Shown here: positions 1 to 8,534 of the stretch, piece after piece
How the letters are laid out: each line of letters starts with the position of its first letter
Position numbering within the stretch: position 1 is the first letter of the stretch
NCBI GenBank assembly: GCA_900540685.1
Contig: UQGS01000029.1
Coordinates: 1 to 25,907 of the forward strand
Source of the DNA: an uncultured Catenibacterium sp.
GTDB taxonomy: Bacteria; Bacillota_I; Bacilli_A; Erysipelotrichales; Coprobacillaceae
Direction: 5' to 3'
Length of the DNA: 25,907 nt
Program-made: the position numbers and the translations under genes
Notes under the pieces: generated by a model
What the model was told of the DNA's origin: nothing
The model's database searches: none
Seen by the model: the letters and a program-made list of their open reading frames with translations, nothing else

Positions 1-12
1 TAAATACCTGTG

Positions 13-56
13 GTCGGACTGTCTCCGACTGAATTAGTGCCATGCCCGGCACACTC
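13..56. other. Two short hairpins at the left edge, unassigned
   Basis: Two small GC-rich inverted repeats stand out from the AT-rich surroundings: GTCGGA/TCCGAC near positions 13-29 and GTGCC/GGCAC near positions 37-52. They lie beyond the terminator of the small membrane protein gene. They could be part of a structured RNA or of a gene cut by the window edge. Neither has a T-run making it a good terminator, and I recognise no riboswitch consensus. Confidence 0.3.
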
Positions 57-57
57 T

Positions 58-82
58 AAAAAGGATTTCCGAGGAAATCCTT
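58..82 (-). terminator. Rho-independent terminator after the aminopeptidase/membrane protein operon
   Basis: A perfect inverted repeat, AAGGATTTCC/GGAAATCCTT at 61-82, is followed on the minus strand by a run of T. It begins at the stop codon of the small membrane protein gene and ends the operon. Confidence 0.85.
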
Positions 83-444
83 CACTTTGGCCATTCTTTA
101 CTACATAAACGATTAGAAATGATCATTCCTAGAACTAATACTAAGAATGAGAAATCAATTCCTTTAGGGAATAGAACATTTAAAATCAATGCAAAGAGTA
201 AGCTGAGTAATGTAATATTTAATGATTTAGAAGAAATCTTTCTCTCTTTATATATCTTGTATTGCATCTTGATCTGCAGGAATGCCAGAACAAGTGCCAC
301 AACAGCCACTAAGCTATCGATATAGAAATTGATTAAATACTTCTGATTGATGAGCTCTTTTACAAACATAAGAGCGATATAGGAAGTCATGGTTCCTACC
401 ATCATAGAAACCATGAGCTTTTCTCTATCCTGCTGAAACTTCAT
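82..444 (-). CDS. Small hypothetical membrane protein, 120 aa, about four membrane segments
   Basis: I do not recognise a family. The protein has a short charged N-terminus and about four hydrophobic stretches (roughly residues 12-30, 41-58, 76-92 and 96-111). A Lys/Arg-rich loop near residues 59-72 probably faces the cytoplasm. Its ATG overlaps the stop codon of the upstream aminopeptidase by one base (TAATG), so translation is very likely coupled and both genes share one mRNA. A strong terminator follows directly. The tight coupling suggests expression with the peptidase, but nothing in the sequence says what the protein does. Confidence 0.75.
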   Translation of the reverse strand: MKFQQDREKLMVSMMVGTMTSYIALMFVKELINQKYLINFYIDSLVAVVALVLAFLQIKMQYKIYKERKISSKSLNITLLSLLFALILNVLFPKGIDFSFLVLVLGMIISNRLCSKEWPK

Positions 445-1763
445 TAGCGTTTGATTTCTAAGCTATGAGTAGATGTTTCCTGAATATGTGAATCGAATAA
501 TGCCTTCATTAATGTGATTGCATAGTAAGTATCCTTGATACCAGCAGTTTCATAAGATGAATGCATTGCAAGCTGTGGTAAACCGATATCTACAGCGTTC
601 ATAGAAGCCTGAGCCATAGCGATATTACCTAAAGTACTTCCTCCAGCCTTATCTGAACGGTTAGCGAAATACTGTAGAGGTATATCTACACCAGATGCAA
701 GAGCTTTTACAACTGCCATTGATACGCCATCACTTGTATATTTCTGACCAGCATGTGACTTAACAACAACACCTTCGTTCATATAAGTGCAGTTAGTTGC
801 ATCAGTATGTTCTGGATGGTTTGGATGGACGGCATGTGCATTATCTGCAGAAAGCATAAAGCTTGATGCAAGTGCACGGTGGTAATCTTCTTCAGTCTTA
901 CCTAAAGCATTGTTGATACGAGTTAATGTATCTCTTAATAATGTAGAGTCAGCACCCTGCTTAGTTCCTGAACCAACTTCTTCGTTATCAAAGCAAGCCA
1001 TGATATCGATTGATTCATCATTGTAACCAGCAAGTAATGCTTTTAATGAAGCGAAACCACACTGTAAGTCATCTAAGTGACCTGCAGAAATGAATTCTTC
1101 ATTTGCACCCCAGATAGATGGAGCCATACGGTTATAAAGATATAAGTCATGTCCTAAGATGTCTTCTTTCTTTACACCTAATTCATCAGCAATAATCTGT
1201 TTGAAATCTTTCTTACGATCATCACCAGCGCTTAATAATGGAAGCATATCCACCTGTAAGTTATACTTGAATCCATCATTTGCTGCACGGTTCATATGAA
1301 TAGCAACATTAGGAATCATTAATAAATCACGATCAATGTTTAATAACTTAGTAACGATGCTGTTACCTTCAGATACTAATACACGACCAGCAATTGATAG
1401 AGGACGGTCTAACCAAGTAGCACATAACATTCCTCCGTATCCTTCAGTATTTAACTGAGTATACTTGTTCTTCACTTCGATTTCAGCATTTTCTTTTACC
1501 TTGAAAGTTGGTGAATCAGTATGTGAAGTCACGATGTTAAAGCTGTGGTTATCTAACTTTGTACCTACTTTGAATGCTAAGATACTCGTATTGTTTCTTG
1601 TTACATAGTACTTACCACCTGGTACGATATTCCAGTGTTCACTTTCTAATAATTCTTCGAATCCATCAGCATTTAAGATCTGACGATAGTTTTCTACTGC
1701 ATGGAAAGCAGTAGGACTTTTTGATAAGAAATCTAATAATTCTTTTGAAGTTTCCTTAAACAT
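444..1763 (-). CDS. apeB: M18 family metallo-aminopeptidase, 439 aa
   Basis: Cytosolic zinc aminopeptidase of the M18 (aspartyl aminopeptidase-like) family, which removes N-terminal residues from peptides. The expected metal-site motifs are all present in order: HTDSP at about residue 81, GHLDD at 229-232, the FDNEEVGSG catalytic glutamates at about 261-262, SADNAH at about 305-310, and the C-terminal LAMHSS histidine at about 401. The length is normal for bacterial M18 enzymes. The ATG is preceded by AAGGAG at good spacing. It sits downstream of an amino acid permease, which suits peptide and amino acid use. A terminator lies between the two genes, so it may have its own weak promoter (see 1783-1812). 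Confidence 0.95.
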   Translation of the reverse strand: MFKETSKELLDFLSKSPTAFHAVENYRQILNADGFEELLESEHWNIVPGGKYYVTRNNTSILAFKVGTKLDNHSFNIVTSHTDSPTFKVKENAEIEVKNKYTQLNTEGYGGMLCATWLDRPLSIAGRVLVSEGNSIVTKLLNIDRDLLMIPNVAIHMNRAANDGFKYNLQVDMLPLLSAGDDRKKDFKQIIADELGVKKEDILGHDLYLYNRMAPSIWGANEEFISAGHLDDLQCGFASLKALLAGYNDESIDIMACFDNEEVGSGTKQGADSTLLRDTLTRINNALGKTEEDYHRALASSFMLSADNAHAVHPNHPEHTDATNCTYMNEGVVVKSHAGQKYTSDGVSMAVVKALASGVDIPLQYFANRSDKAGGSTLGNIAMAQASMNAVDIGLPQLAMHSSYETAGIKDTYYAITLMKALFDSHIQETSTHSLEIKR

Positions 1764-1782
1764 TTTTATTATCTCCTTAATT

Positions 1783-1812
1783 TATATAAAAATATCCTTC
1801 TGGCCCTGCCAA
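1783..1812 (-). promoter_or_regulatory. Possible promoter of the aminopeptidase operon, inside the preceding terminator
   Basis: On the minus strand TTGGCA (1807-1812) and TATATA (1783-1788) are 18 bp apart. The -35-like box lies within the stem of the permease terminator. This would explain how the aminopeptidase gene is transcribed when only about 20 bases separate the terminator from its ribosome binding site. The alternative is terminator read-through. Confidence 0.35.
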
Positions 1813-1823
1813 AAGGATATTTT
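1788..1823 (-). terminator. Terminator of the amino acid permease gene
   Basis: Stem AATATCCTT (1791-1799) / AAGGATATT (1813-1821), with an inner TGG/CCA extension. On the minus strand it is followed by five T (1788-1792). Confidence 0.85.
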
Positions 1824-1830
1824 ATATCAT

Positions 1831-3261
1831 TTATCTTTTTCCTTCACGGCGTTCTTTTTCTGCAAGTTTAGGCATGATTAAACCTAAAGCACAAAGAACT
1901 ACAGGGGCAATTACATTTAATGCGAATGTGAATGGATCTTTGTCATACATACCAAGTACACAGCAAGCACCAGTTACGATGAAACACCAGATACCGAAGA
2001 ACTTAGCGATAGCCTGGCTCTTAACGAAACGATATTCTGCTGGGAACTTGTCCATAGCCTGACGTAAAGCAACATAAGCAGCAAATACCCATAAGTAACG
2101 CATTGGCATACATACTGAGTTAAGCTTATTTAACTGTTTTAATACTGCAGCTGCACCAGGAACGAATGACTGGATTAAGATAATTGAACCAGAAAGTACA
2201 ACAACTAACTTAATACCGTTAATATATGCACCATACTTATTCTTCTTGAATAAAGCAGATGGAATGAATTCTCTAGTTTCTTCGTTGTCTAATAACATTC
2301 TAAGTGGAGCATCAATACTTAATACTAAAGTAGAGAACTGACCAACCATGTTACATAATGCGTAGATAACGAGTAATGTATCACCCATATGATAGTACTG
2401 ACCTAATTTCTGGAATGACCAATAAGCACCGTTAGCAACATAGCTTTCGAATGCCTGTTCAGATGCATTGATCATCTTAGGATCGAACATCATACCCATT
2501 GCGAATGTACCTAAGATAGCACATACACAAACCATGATAGCAAGTGCAATCATACCTTTAGGGAATCCCTTTTCAGGGTTTTCTACCTTGTTTACATATG
2601 GTGAAATCTTTTCACATCCACCAACTGCAAATACTAAGATAGATAATGATGTGAAGTACTGTACATTGAACTGTGGCACGACGTTTTTAAAACTAAAGTC
2701 CATATGTACATAGCCACCATTAGGGTTGATAGCTGGTGCTGCGAACATCATTAAGATATAAAGGATTGACATAACAAACATTGAAGTTCCTGCTAAAGTA
2801 GCAAGTTTCTTTAGTGGGTTTAATCCACGGCTTGCGATATAGCAGAATAATAAGAATACAGCAAGTGTAGCTAACTGAACATAGATAGTTGGTAAGCTAT
2901 CATAAACTGTATGGTTTCTGAAGATTACCCAGCTAAGAGCCTTTAATCCACCAGTACCTTTACTTGCGATATAAGTGATGTGACATGCCCAATAAGTGAA
3001 CCCTGCATAGTATGCAAGTTTAGGACCCATTGTTTCCATGATCCATGAGCTGACACCCCCACCGGCATTTTTAAATGCTGAACCAAGTTCACCAACCATA
3101 AGGGCATATGGTACGAAGTATAGTGCGAACATTAAAATCCAGCTGAATATAACCTGGATACCGTTGAAGTAAACGAAACCGTTAAGTACGTTACCAAAAC
3201 CCCAAACAGTAGAAAATGCCATAAAAGCCAGGGTATACCATTTCATTTTTGAGTTTTCCAT
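1831..3261 (-). CDS. APC-superfamily amino acid permease (YjeM / glutamate-GABA antiporter-like), 476 aa
   Basis: Integral membrane transporter with about 12 hydrophobic segments. The N-terminal part has the pattern of APC amino acid transporters: a first helix with GFGN, a VGELGSAF segment near residues 56-63, and the GGGVSSWI motif near residues 67-74 that is typical of the glutamate:GABA antiporter and YjeM-like branch. A charged C-terminus (KLAEKERREGKR) faces the cytoplasm. The substrate cannot be read from the sequence; an amino acid is most likely. The ATG follows GGAGGAGAGT. It is a single-gene unit with its own promoter and terminator. Alternative starts at M6 or later lack ribosome binding sites as good. 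Confidence 0.85.
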   Translation of the reverse strand: MENSKMKWYTLAFMAFSTVWGFGNVLNGFVYFNGIQVIFSWILMFALYFVPYALMVGELGSAFKNAGGGVSSWIMETMGPKLAYYAGFTYWACHITYIASKGTGGLKALSWVIFRNHTVYDSLPTIYVQLATLAVFLLFCYIASRGLNPLKKLATLAGTSMFVMSILYILMMFAAPAINPNGGYVHMDFSFKNVVPQFNVQYFTSLSILVFAVGGCEKISPYVNKVENPEKGFPKGMIALAIMVCVCAILGTFAMGMMFDPKMINASEQAFESYVANGAYWSFQKLGQYYHMGDTLLVIYALCNMVGQFSTLVLSIDAPLRMLLDNEETREFIPSALFKKNKYGAYINGIKLVVVLSGSIILIQSFVPGAAAVLKQLNKLNSVCMPMRYLWVFAAYVALRQAMDKFPAEYRFVKSQAIAKFFGIWCFIVTGACCVLGMYDKDPFTFALNVIAPVVLCALGLIMPKLAEKERREGKR

Positions 3262-3500
3262 ACTCTCCTCCTTAAATATTTTTTGTTTAAAAATAAAAAC
3301 AATCTTTTTTATGCCTCAATAAGTATACCAAATTTTCTACAAAAATACCATACTTTTATATGTACAAAATACAAAATTCGATAAAATAATAGCGAAATTT
3401 ACGACAAAATGATGAAATTTCATTTCATCAATATGTTTCATTTAAGTATACAATAATAATTTATTGACATTGTTTTAATTTATCAACATTTTTTCACATG
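3262..3500 (-). promoter_or_regulatory. Permease promoter region
   Basis: A very AT-rich stretch without a gene. On the minus strand TATACT (3322-3327) is preceded by TG one base upstream, an extended -10 element, giving a leader of about 50 nt before the ribosome binding site. The -35 match is weak. Further upstream is an inverted repeat, GATGAAAT/ATTTCATC (3411-3429), which could be an operator. Nothing else is evident. Confidence 0.5.
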
Positions 3501-3534
3501 AAAAAAGCTATTTGTTGAATCTCAACAAATAGCT
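3501..3534 (-). terminator. Terminator of the regulator/pyrophosphatase operon
   Basis: A perfect 13-bp stem, AGCTATTTGTTGA/TCAACAAATAGCT, with a 3-nt loop. On the minus strand it is followed by a T-run (3501-3506). It lies just after the pyrophosphatase stop codon. Confidence 0.92.
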
Positions 3535-3543
3535 AAATGTGTA

Positions 3544-5184
3544 TTAAGCATTGATTGCACGAGTGATAGCTGGAACAACCTGTTTCTTACGTGAGATAAC
3601 ACCTGGTAAGTTTGCCTGATGTTCAACTAACTGTACATTGAAGGCATTTTCTACATATTCTGGATGAGTACCAGCAACAAATACTTCACTTGTTGCATTG
3701 ATAACATCAGTTAATAATAGAACTGCTGTATCAAATCCATTTTCAACACATAGATTTTCCATATATTCAAGCATTTCAGCTTTAAGTGGTGCAAAACCAT
3801 CAATATCCATAGTATTTACCTGAGCGATACCTACTTTAGCATCACCAATATTGAATGCCTTGTAATCCTGGTTATAGATTTCTTCAATTGACTTACCAAC
3901 TAATGAAGTACCAGCCTTAAACATAGCAAGACCGAATTCTTCAGCATCTACACCTGCGATTGAAGCTAATTCTAAAGCAATTTCCTTATCAGTCTTTGTG
4001 CAAGTTGGAGATCTGAATAATAATGTATCAGAGATGATAGCTGCTAACATTAAACCAGCTACATTCTTAGGAATTTCTACACCCTGTTCCTTATACATCT
4101 TTGCAATAATTGTACAAGTACAGCCAAGTGGTTCTGCTCTGAACTGTAATGGACCTACAGTCTGGAAATCAGCTACTCTGTGGTGGTCTACTACTTCTAG
4201 GATTTCAGCTTCTTCGATACCTTCTACAGCCTGTCCTCTTTCGTTATGGTCAACAAGGATCATCTTCTTATGATCACCAGTAATAACCTGGAAACGAGAG
4301 ATAGTACCTACAACCTGGTCATTTAAGTCAATAACAGGATATGAATGATATCTAGTTTCACTCATAACTTCTTTTAAGTAATCTACAGTATCATCTGTAG
4401 AGAAGCATGTTAAATCACCCTTCTGCATTACATATTCAACAGGTACTGCCTGAATGATCTGCTGAGAAGTCTTGAATGTAGTGAAAGCAGTAGTTACTAC
4501 GCTGACACCAGCATTCTTACATTCTTCTAGAACTGATTCTTCTAAGTGTAATGAGTTAGTAAGGATGATTAAGTCAACCTTCTTCTTCAACATTTCACGG
4601 ATACCTTCAGTTCTGTCACCACCAGTGATGATAACATCATGTTCATTGACATGATCAATAACTTCCTGAGAGTTCATACCTGTAATATGAAGGCTACCCT
4701 TGATAGTACGTAATTCAGGGTTTAAATAAACAATCTTAGCGTCTAATGTATCTACTACGTTTTCAATTGGAGTATGGGCATTCTTTAAGATATCTTTATC
4801 CCAGTCTTCCATATAACCTTCAATAATGTTTGTAGAAGATAATAAACCAAGAAGATGAGAATGATCATCTAATACTGGTGCACTCTTTAAGTTCATCTGG
4901 CACATTAATGACCAAGCAGTTCTTAAAGTTAGTTCTTTAGAGAATAGAGTCACCTGATCATAATCAAGATCTTCTACTTTCTGCTTAACAGACTTTAATA
5001 ACTGTGGTGTATGTGCATTAAATCTCTTTAATACATACTCAGTTTCACGGCTGACTTCACCAAGTCTTACTGGAACTGCCTGACCGTATTTATGAGTCGC
5101 ATTTAATAAATATGAATAACTGATGGCCGCACAAATAGAATCTGTATCAGGATTCTTATGGCCGCTTACATAAACTAAATCCAT
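3544..5184 (-). CDS. ppaC: Manganese-dependent inorganic pyrophosphatase with regulatory CBS and DRTGG domains, 546 aa
   Basis: Cytosolic family II pyrophosphatase; it hydrolyses PPi to phosphate and so pulls biosynthetic reactions forward. The DHH-family core is split. The N-terminal metal motif HKNPDTDS is at residues 9-16, and VDHN (311-314) and DHH (333-335) follow the insertion. The C-terminal DHHA2 domain ends in the substrate-binding SRKKQ motif (531-535). The insertion, about residues 75-305, holds a CBS half, a DRTGG-like domain (GGDRTEG near 188-194) and the second CBS half. Length and layout match the adenine-nucleotide-regulated CBS pyrophosphatases of clostridia and relatives. 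It follows the regulator gene by 10 bp, with GGAGG before the ATG. Confidence 0.95.
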   Translation of the reverse strand: MDLVYVSGHKNPDTDSICAAISYSYLLNATHKYGQAVPVRLGEVSRETEYVLKRFNAHTPQLLKSVKQKVEDLDYDQVTLFSKELTLRTAWSLMCQMNLKSAPVLDDHSHLLGLLSSTNIIEGYMEDWDKDILKNAHTPIENVVDTLDAKIVYLNPELRTIKGSLHITGMNSQEVIDHVNEHDVIITGGDRTEGIREMLKKKVDLIILTNSLHLEESVLEECKNAGVSVVTTAFTTFKTSQQIIQAVPVEYVMQKGDLTCFSTDDTVDYLKEVMSETRYHSYPVIDLNDQVVGTISRFQVITGDHKKMILVDHNERGQAVEGIEEAEILEVVDHHRVADFQTVGPLQFRAEPLGCTCTIIAKMYKEQGVEIPKNVAGLMLAAIISDTLLFRSPTCTKTDKEIALELASIAGVDAEEFGLAMFKAGTSLVGKSIEEIYNQDYKAFNIGDAKVGIAQVNTMDIDGFAPLKAEMLEYMENLCVENGFDTAVLLLTDVINATSEVFVAGTHPEYVENAFNVQLVEHQANLPGVISRKKQVVPAITRAINA

Positions 5185-5194
5185 GTTTTTCCTC

Positions 5195-5854
5195 CTATGC
5201 TTTCTTTAAGTAACGATAAATTGTTGGTTCAGAAACATCTAGTTTATCAGCAACAAGGGCAATTGCGCCTTTTACTTTAAATGTTCCTTTATCCTGCAAG
5301 TATTTAACAACTCTAATCTTTTCTTCTACCTTTAATCTTTCTGCATGAACATAAGATGGTACTCCCATATTCTGCATACATTCATTGATGTATTTTTCTA
5401 CCATTTCATCAAGTGGTGAAGATAGGATTTCAATTGGGCTATCATATTTGAATTCTACATTTGTATTATCCTTAATACCTAGAATTCTTCTCATCGCAGT
5501 TTCGATATATTCAAAATCTGTGACATTAACGTTAATACAAAGCATACCAACAGGGTAAGTATTCCCTGGTTCCTTGATCCAGTATGTTGCAGATTTCAAT
5601 AGTTTCCCATCCGGTCCTGCTGTTTTGTAGTTCATGACAAAGTCACTTTTTTCATACTGTTTTGTTTCCAAATAATGAATAGATAAATTTGAAAGCTTAG
5701 CACCAACTTCTCTGCCAGAAATCTCACCGTTTGCGATTGCAACAACTTCCTGTTCAGGAGATGTGAGATCGTGTAAAGCTATTTCAACATTATCCCCTAA
5801 CGCAATACCTAAGAATGGTACGATGGCTGCATAGGGTTCTAATAATTTATGCAT
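5195..5854 (-). CDS. YheO/DauR-type transcriptional regulator, 219 aa
   Basis: The protein has an N-terminal PAS-like YheO domain (about residues 1-125, starting LLEPYAAIVPFLGIALG) and a C-terminal helix-turn-helix of the DauR/HTH_22 type (about 165-219, ending VSEPTIYRYLKKA). Known members bind a small ligand through the PAS part and repress or activate nearby metabolic genes. Here it is the first gene of an operon with the pyrophosphatase, so autoregulation and control of the pyrophosphatase are the simplest inference. The start is well fixed by AAAGGAGGAAGTATA before the ATG. The ligand is unknown. Confidence 0.85.
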   Translation of the reverse strand: MHKLLEPYAAIVPFLGIALGDNVEIALHDLTSPEQEVVAIANGEISGREVGAKLSNLSIHYLETKQYEKSDFVMNYKTAGPDGKLLKSATYWIKEPGNTYPVGMLCINVNVTDFEYIETAMRRILGIKDNTNVEFKYDSPIEILSSPLDEMVEKYINECMQNMGVPSYVHAERLKVEEKIRVVKYLQDKGTFKVKGAIALVADKLDVSEPTIYRYLKKA

Positions 5855-5879
5855 TATACTTCCTCCTTTACAACAGAGT

Positions 5880-5908
5880 ATTTTATCATAATAAAAAATA
5901 TCAGTAAA
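5880..5908 (-). promoter_or_regulatory. Promoter of the regulator/pyrophosphatase operon, flanked by direct repeats
   Basis: On the minus strand TTTACT (5903-5908) and TAAAAT (5880-5885) are separated by exactly 17 bp. Two direct copies of TTATCATAA (plus strand, 5883-5891 and 5915-5923) lie 32 bp apart, about three helical turns. One overlaps the -10 box and the other sits just upstream of the -35 box, a layout that suits a repressor such as the operon's own regulator. Confidence 0.55.
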
Positions 5909-5946
5909 TTATTATTATCATAAAACAGAAATTTTTTATCAGAATT

Positions 5947-5971
5947 AAAAAAAGACACCATTAAGGTGCCT
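5947..5971 (-). terminator. Terminator of the beta-glucoside operon
   Basis: On the minus strand stem AGGCACC/GGTGTCT (one G-T pair) with a short loop is followed by seven T. It overlaps the stop of the downstream GH1 gene. Confidence 0.85.
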
Positions 5972-7238
5972 ATATGTTATTTGAATAGTATTTCTTAATA
6001 ATATCAAGTGTAAGTGCATTATTCTCTACTATTTCACCATAGAAATAACCACTTGGCTTAAGTGTTCTCTCATAAGTTTCATGATTAACTGAAGCCAAAC
6101 CAAATGTAGGTGTATAAGTACCCCATTCCCAGTTATCTAATAGTGACCAATGAAGATAACCTAATACCTTGACTCCACTATCTATTGCCTGCTTGACTGC
6201 CTGTAAGACACATGCGATGTAAATCACACGATACTTATCATTTTTACACGCAATACCATTTTCAGTAATAAGTACAGGTTTATCCTTAAGTCTATTTAAA
6301 CAGTGATAAACAACCTCAGGACATATATCATCACTAAAGAATGGTACATCCAAGCTATGAATACTGCTTGCTTCATAACGATCAAATCTAAACATTTCTT
6401 TTCTACTATTAATAAGCTGTCTTGTATAAACATTCACTGCCCAGAAATCACATGTATCCTTTAATTCAGGCATATAGATTGCATCATGGAAAGGCACGAC
6501 AATCTCACCTGTTCTTATCGCATGTAAGAAAAATTCATTTTCCATATAATCAATATAATCAGCCATGATTTGATCAGGTTTATCTGTCACACCTCTCATT
6601 GGTTTCTTTTCAGCATAGTTCATTGGAGATGAGACAGGTTTATGAGAATACTTCTTGATTACATGATATGCCTTAGCATGATATTGAAGTAAGTTGATGC
6701 TTTCTTCAATGGTATATTCAAAGACGATATTCATTTCATTGATAATGAGCCAGCATTCTACATATTCATCATACTCTGGCACAACCTTTTCTACATATCT
6801 TAAGAAGTAGTCTAGATTATCCATGGTTTTAAATGCGCCTAACTGATGAAACCAGACAGGATGTGAATTATGATGAAGTGTTAAACATACTTTAATGTTA
6901 TTCTTCTTTAACTCTTTTAAAACATCTCTATAATGTTCAATCTCTTTTTCATCAAATTGTCCTTCTACAGGTTCAATACGTGACCATTCCAAAGACATAC
7001 GATATGAATTGAGATGCATCTTCTTTAGTAATGCAATATCTTCTTTGTACATTTCATAGCTATTGCAGGCACGTCCTGCCATTTGATAAGGCACTCCTCC
7101 ATAGGCAAACTTAGGCGCAATATCTTTATCATCATAGAATGAATTGTTGTTACCTTCAATCTGCTGTCCTGCAGTAGTAGCACCCCATAAGAAATCTTCT
7201 GGAAATGTAATGTCTGAATACTCTAGTATATTAATCAT
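5970..7238 (-). CDS. GH1 beta-glycosidase, 422 aa, possibly acting on non-phosphorylated sugar
   Basis: Retaining glycoside hydrolase of family 1, cytosolic (no signal peptide). The N-terminal motif FPEDFLWGATTAGQQIEG is typical. The acid/base glutamate is in INEMN (E168; most relatives have NEP) and the nucleophile is in LITENG (E326). The C-terminal signature reads DNWEWG (369-374) with TFGLASVN after it. In this family the glutamate of that signature contacts the free hydroxyls of glucose, whereas 6-phospho enzymes carry Ser and a Lys/Tyr pair instead. It may therefore cleave unphosphorylated beta-glucosides despite lying in a PTS operon. Its ATG overlaps the end of the EIIC gene by 8 bp, so translation is coupled. 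At 422 aa it is slightly short for the family. Confidence 0.9.
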   Translation of the reverse strand: MINILEYSDITFPEDFLWGATTAGQQIEGNNNSFYDDKDIAPKFAYGGVPYQMAGRACNSYEMYKEDIALLKKMHLNSYRMSLEWSRIEPVEGQFDEKEIEHYRDVLKELKKNNIKVCLTLHHNSHPVWFHQLGAFKTMDNLDYFLRYVEKVVPEYDEYVECWLIINEMNIVFEYTIEESINLLQYHAKAYHVIKKYSHKPVSSPMNYAEKKPMRGVTDKPDQIMADYIDYMENEFFLHAIRTGEIVVPFHDAIYMPELKDTCDFWAVNVYTRQLINSRKEMFRFDRYEASSIHSLDVPFFSDDICPEVVYHCLNRLKDKPVLITENGIACKNDKYRVIYIACVLQAVKQAIDSGVKVLGYLHWSLLDNWEWGTYTPTFGLASVNHETYERTLKPSGYFYGEIVENNALTLDIIKKYYSNNI

Positions 7239-8532
7239 TGACTTTCTCTTCTTTCATTTGAGTTTCTTCTTCTAATGCCTGTTTATCTAACATCTTAAAG
7301 AATGGATACCAGATAACACATGATAAAAGCACTGCAACAAGTTCATAGATACCTGCACTGATACTACCATTGACCATACCATGAATAAATGGTGGAAGAG
7401 ATCCTGTACCAAGAATACCAATATAAGGTGTAATGATATGAAGTTTCATCAATAAATAACCGATAGATGATACAACGATTGGACATACGATAAATGGAAT
7501 GATTGTCATCACATTCAACATAAGAGGTAATCCGAAGATCAATGGTTCATTGATACTGAAGATTCCACAAGGGAAAGTAACTTTACCAAATGCTTTATAT
7601 CTTTCACTTTTAGCTGTAAAGAACATCATAATAACTAAACCCATAGTGGCACCACAACCACCAATACAAGCTAAATCCCATAAACCAAAGTTAATAGTAT
7701 GTGCAATACCATGACCTGCTGCGATAGAAGCAGTGTTTTCTGACATATAACCTAACCAGATAGGAATAAGGATTGGTAAAACTGTCTGAGAGCCATGAAT
7801 ACCAAAGAACCATAATAACTGTGCAATAACTAATAATAAGATAAATGCTGGGAAGCTTCCTACAAGAGACTGTAATGGTGTCTGAATAATTGTATAGATG
7901 AAATCATTGAATGTCTTGAAATGAGTGACTGAGAAACCATATTTTACAAGTCCAAATAATAATACAATTACAACGGCTGGAATAAGTGAAACGAATGAAT
8001 TGCTGACCATTGGTGGTACACCATCTGGCATCTTGATTGTGATATTCTTATTCATAAAGAACTTCATAATCTGAATAACAATTAGTGAAACTATAATAGC
8101 TGAAATAACTGCTTTAGGACCAAAGTATGTCATATCAAACATGTTAGCTGATACCATGCCCTGCTGTTGTACAGTAATAGGAGCCAATAGAATGAAGGCT
8201 ACTAATGAAATGACTCCTGTATTGAATGCATTCTTTTCAATGCCATAAACCTTAGCACCGTTATAAGCGATAGAGAATGCCATAAATAAACCAATAAGGT
8301 TTGTAGTGACATTAGGTACATAATTAATGATAGTGAGTAACTGTGTTGCTTTTAAGAAATTCTGATAAGGTGCCCATGTGATAGAAGTAATGACCGAGAA
8401 GATAGCCCCTACCATAATGACACCTAGAAGTGACATAGATCCACCTGATACTGCCTGTAATGCTTTTATTTTAGATATTTTATTTGCGACTGGAAGGAAT
8501 TTTTCTTCCATAAAATTGATAAATTTATCCAT
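7231..8532 (-). CDS. PTS lactose/cellobiose-family EIIC permease, 433 aa
   Basis: Membrane component of a sugar phosphotransferase system of the Lac (cellobiose/diacetylchitobiose/lactose) family, which moves a beta-glycoside across the membrane while it is phosphorylated. Family hallmarks are visible: an N-terminal amphipathic helix with FLPVANKI, the KMPDGVPP segment at 167-174, WFFGIHG near 241-247, and the SINEP motif at 326-330. There are about ten hydrophobic segments. No EIIA or EIIB domain is fused and none is encoded in the window, so phosphate must come from subunits encoded elsewhere. Its ATG is 2 bp after the upstream GH1 stop, with GGGAGAATAATA as the ribosome binding site. Confidence 0.92.
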   Translation of the reverse strand: MDKFINFMEEKFLPVANKISKIKALQAVSGGSMSLLGVIMVGAIFSVITSITWAPYQNFLKATQLLTIINYVPNVTTNLIGLFMAFSIAYNGAKVYGIEKNAFNTGVISLVAFILLAPITVQQQGMVSANMFDMTYFGPKAVISAIIVSLIVIQIMKFFMNKNITIKMPDGVPPMVSNSFVSLIPAVVIVLLFGLVKYGFSVTHFKTFNDFIYTIIQTPLQSLVGSFPAFILLLVIAQLLWFFGIHGSQTVLPILIPIWLGYMSENTASIAAGHGIAHTINFGLWDLACIGGCGATMGLVIMMFFTAKSERYKAFGKVTFPCGIFSINEPLIFGLPLMLNVMTIIPFIVCPIVVSSIGYLLMKLHIITPYIGILGTGSLPPFIHGMVNGSISAGIYELVAVLLSCVIWYPFFKMLDKQALEEETQMKEEKVND

Positions 8533-8534
8533 TA

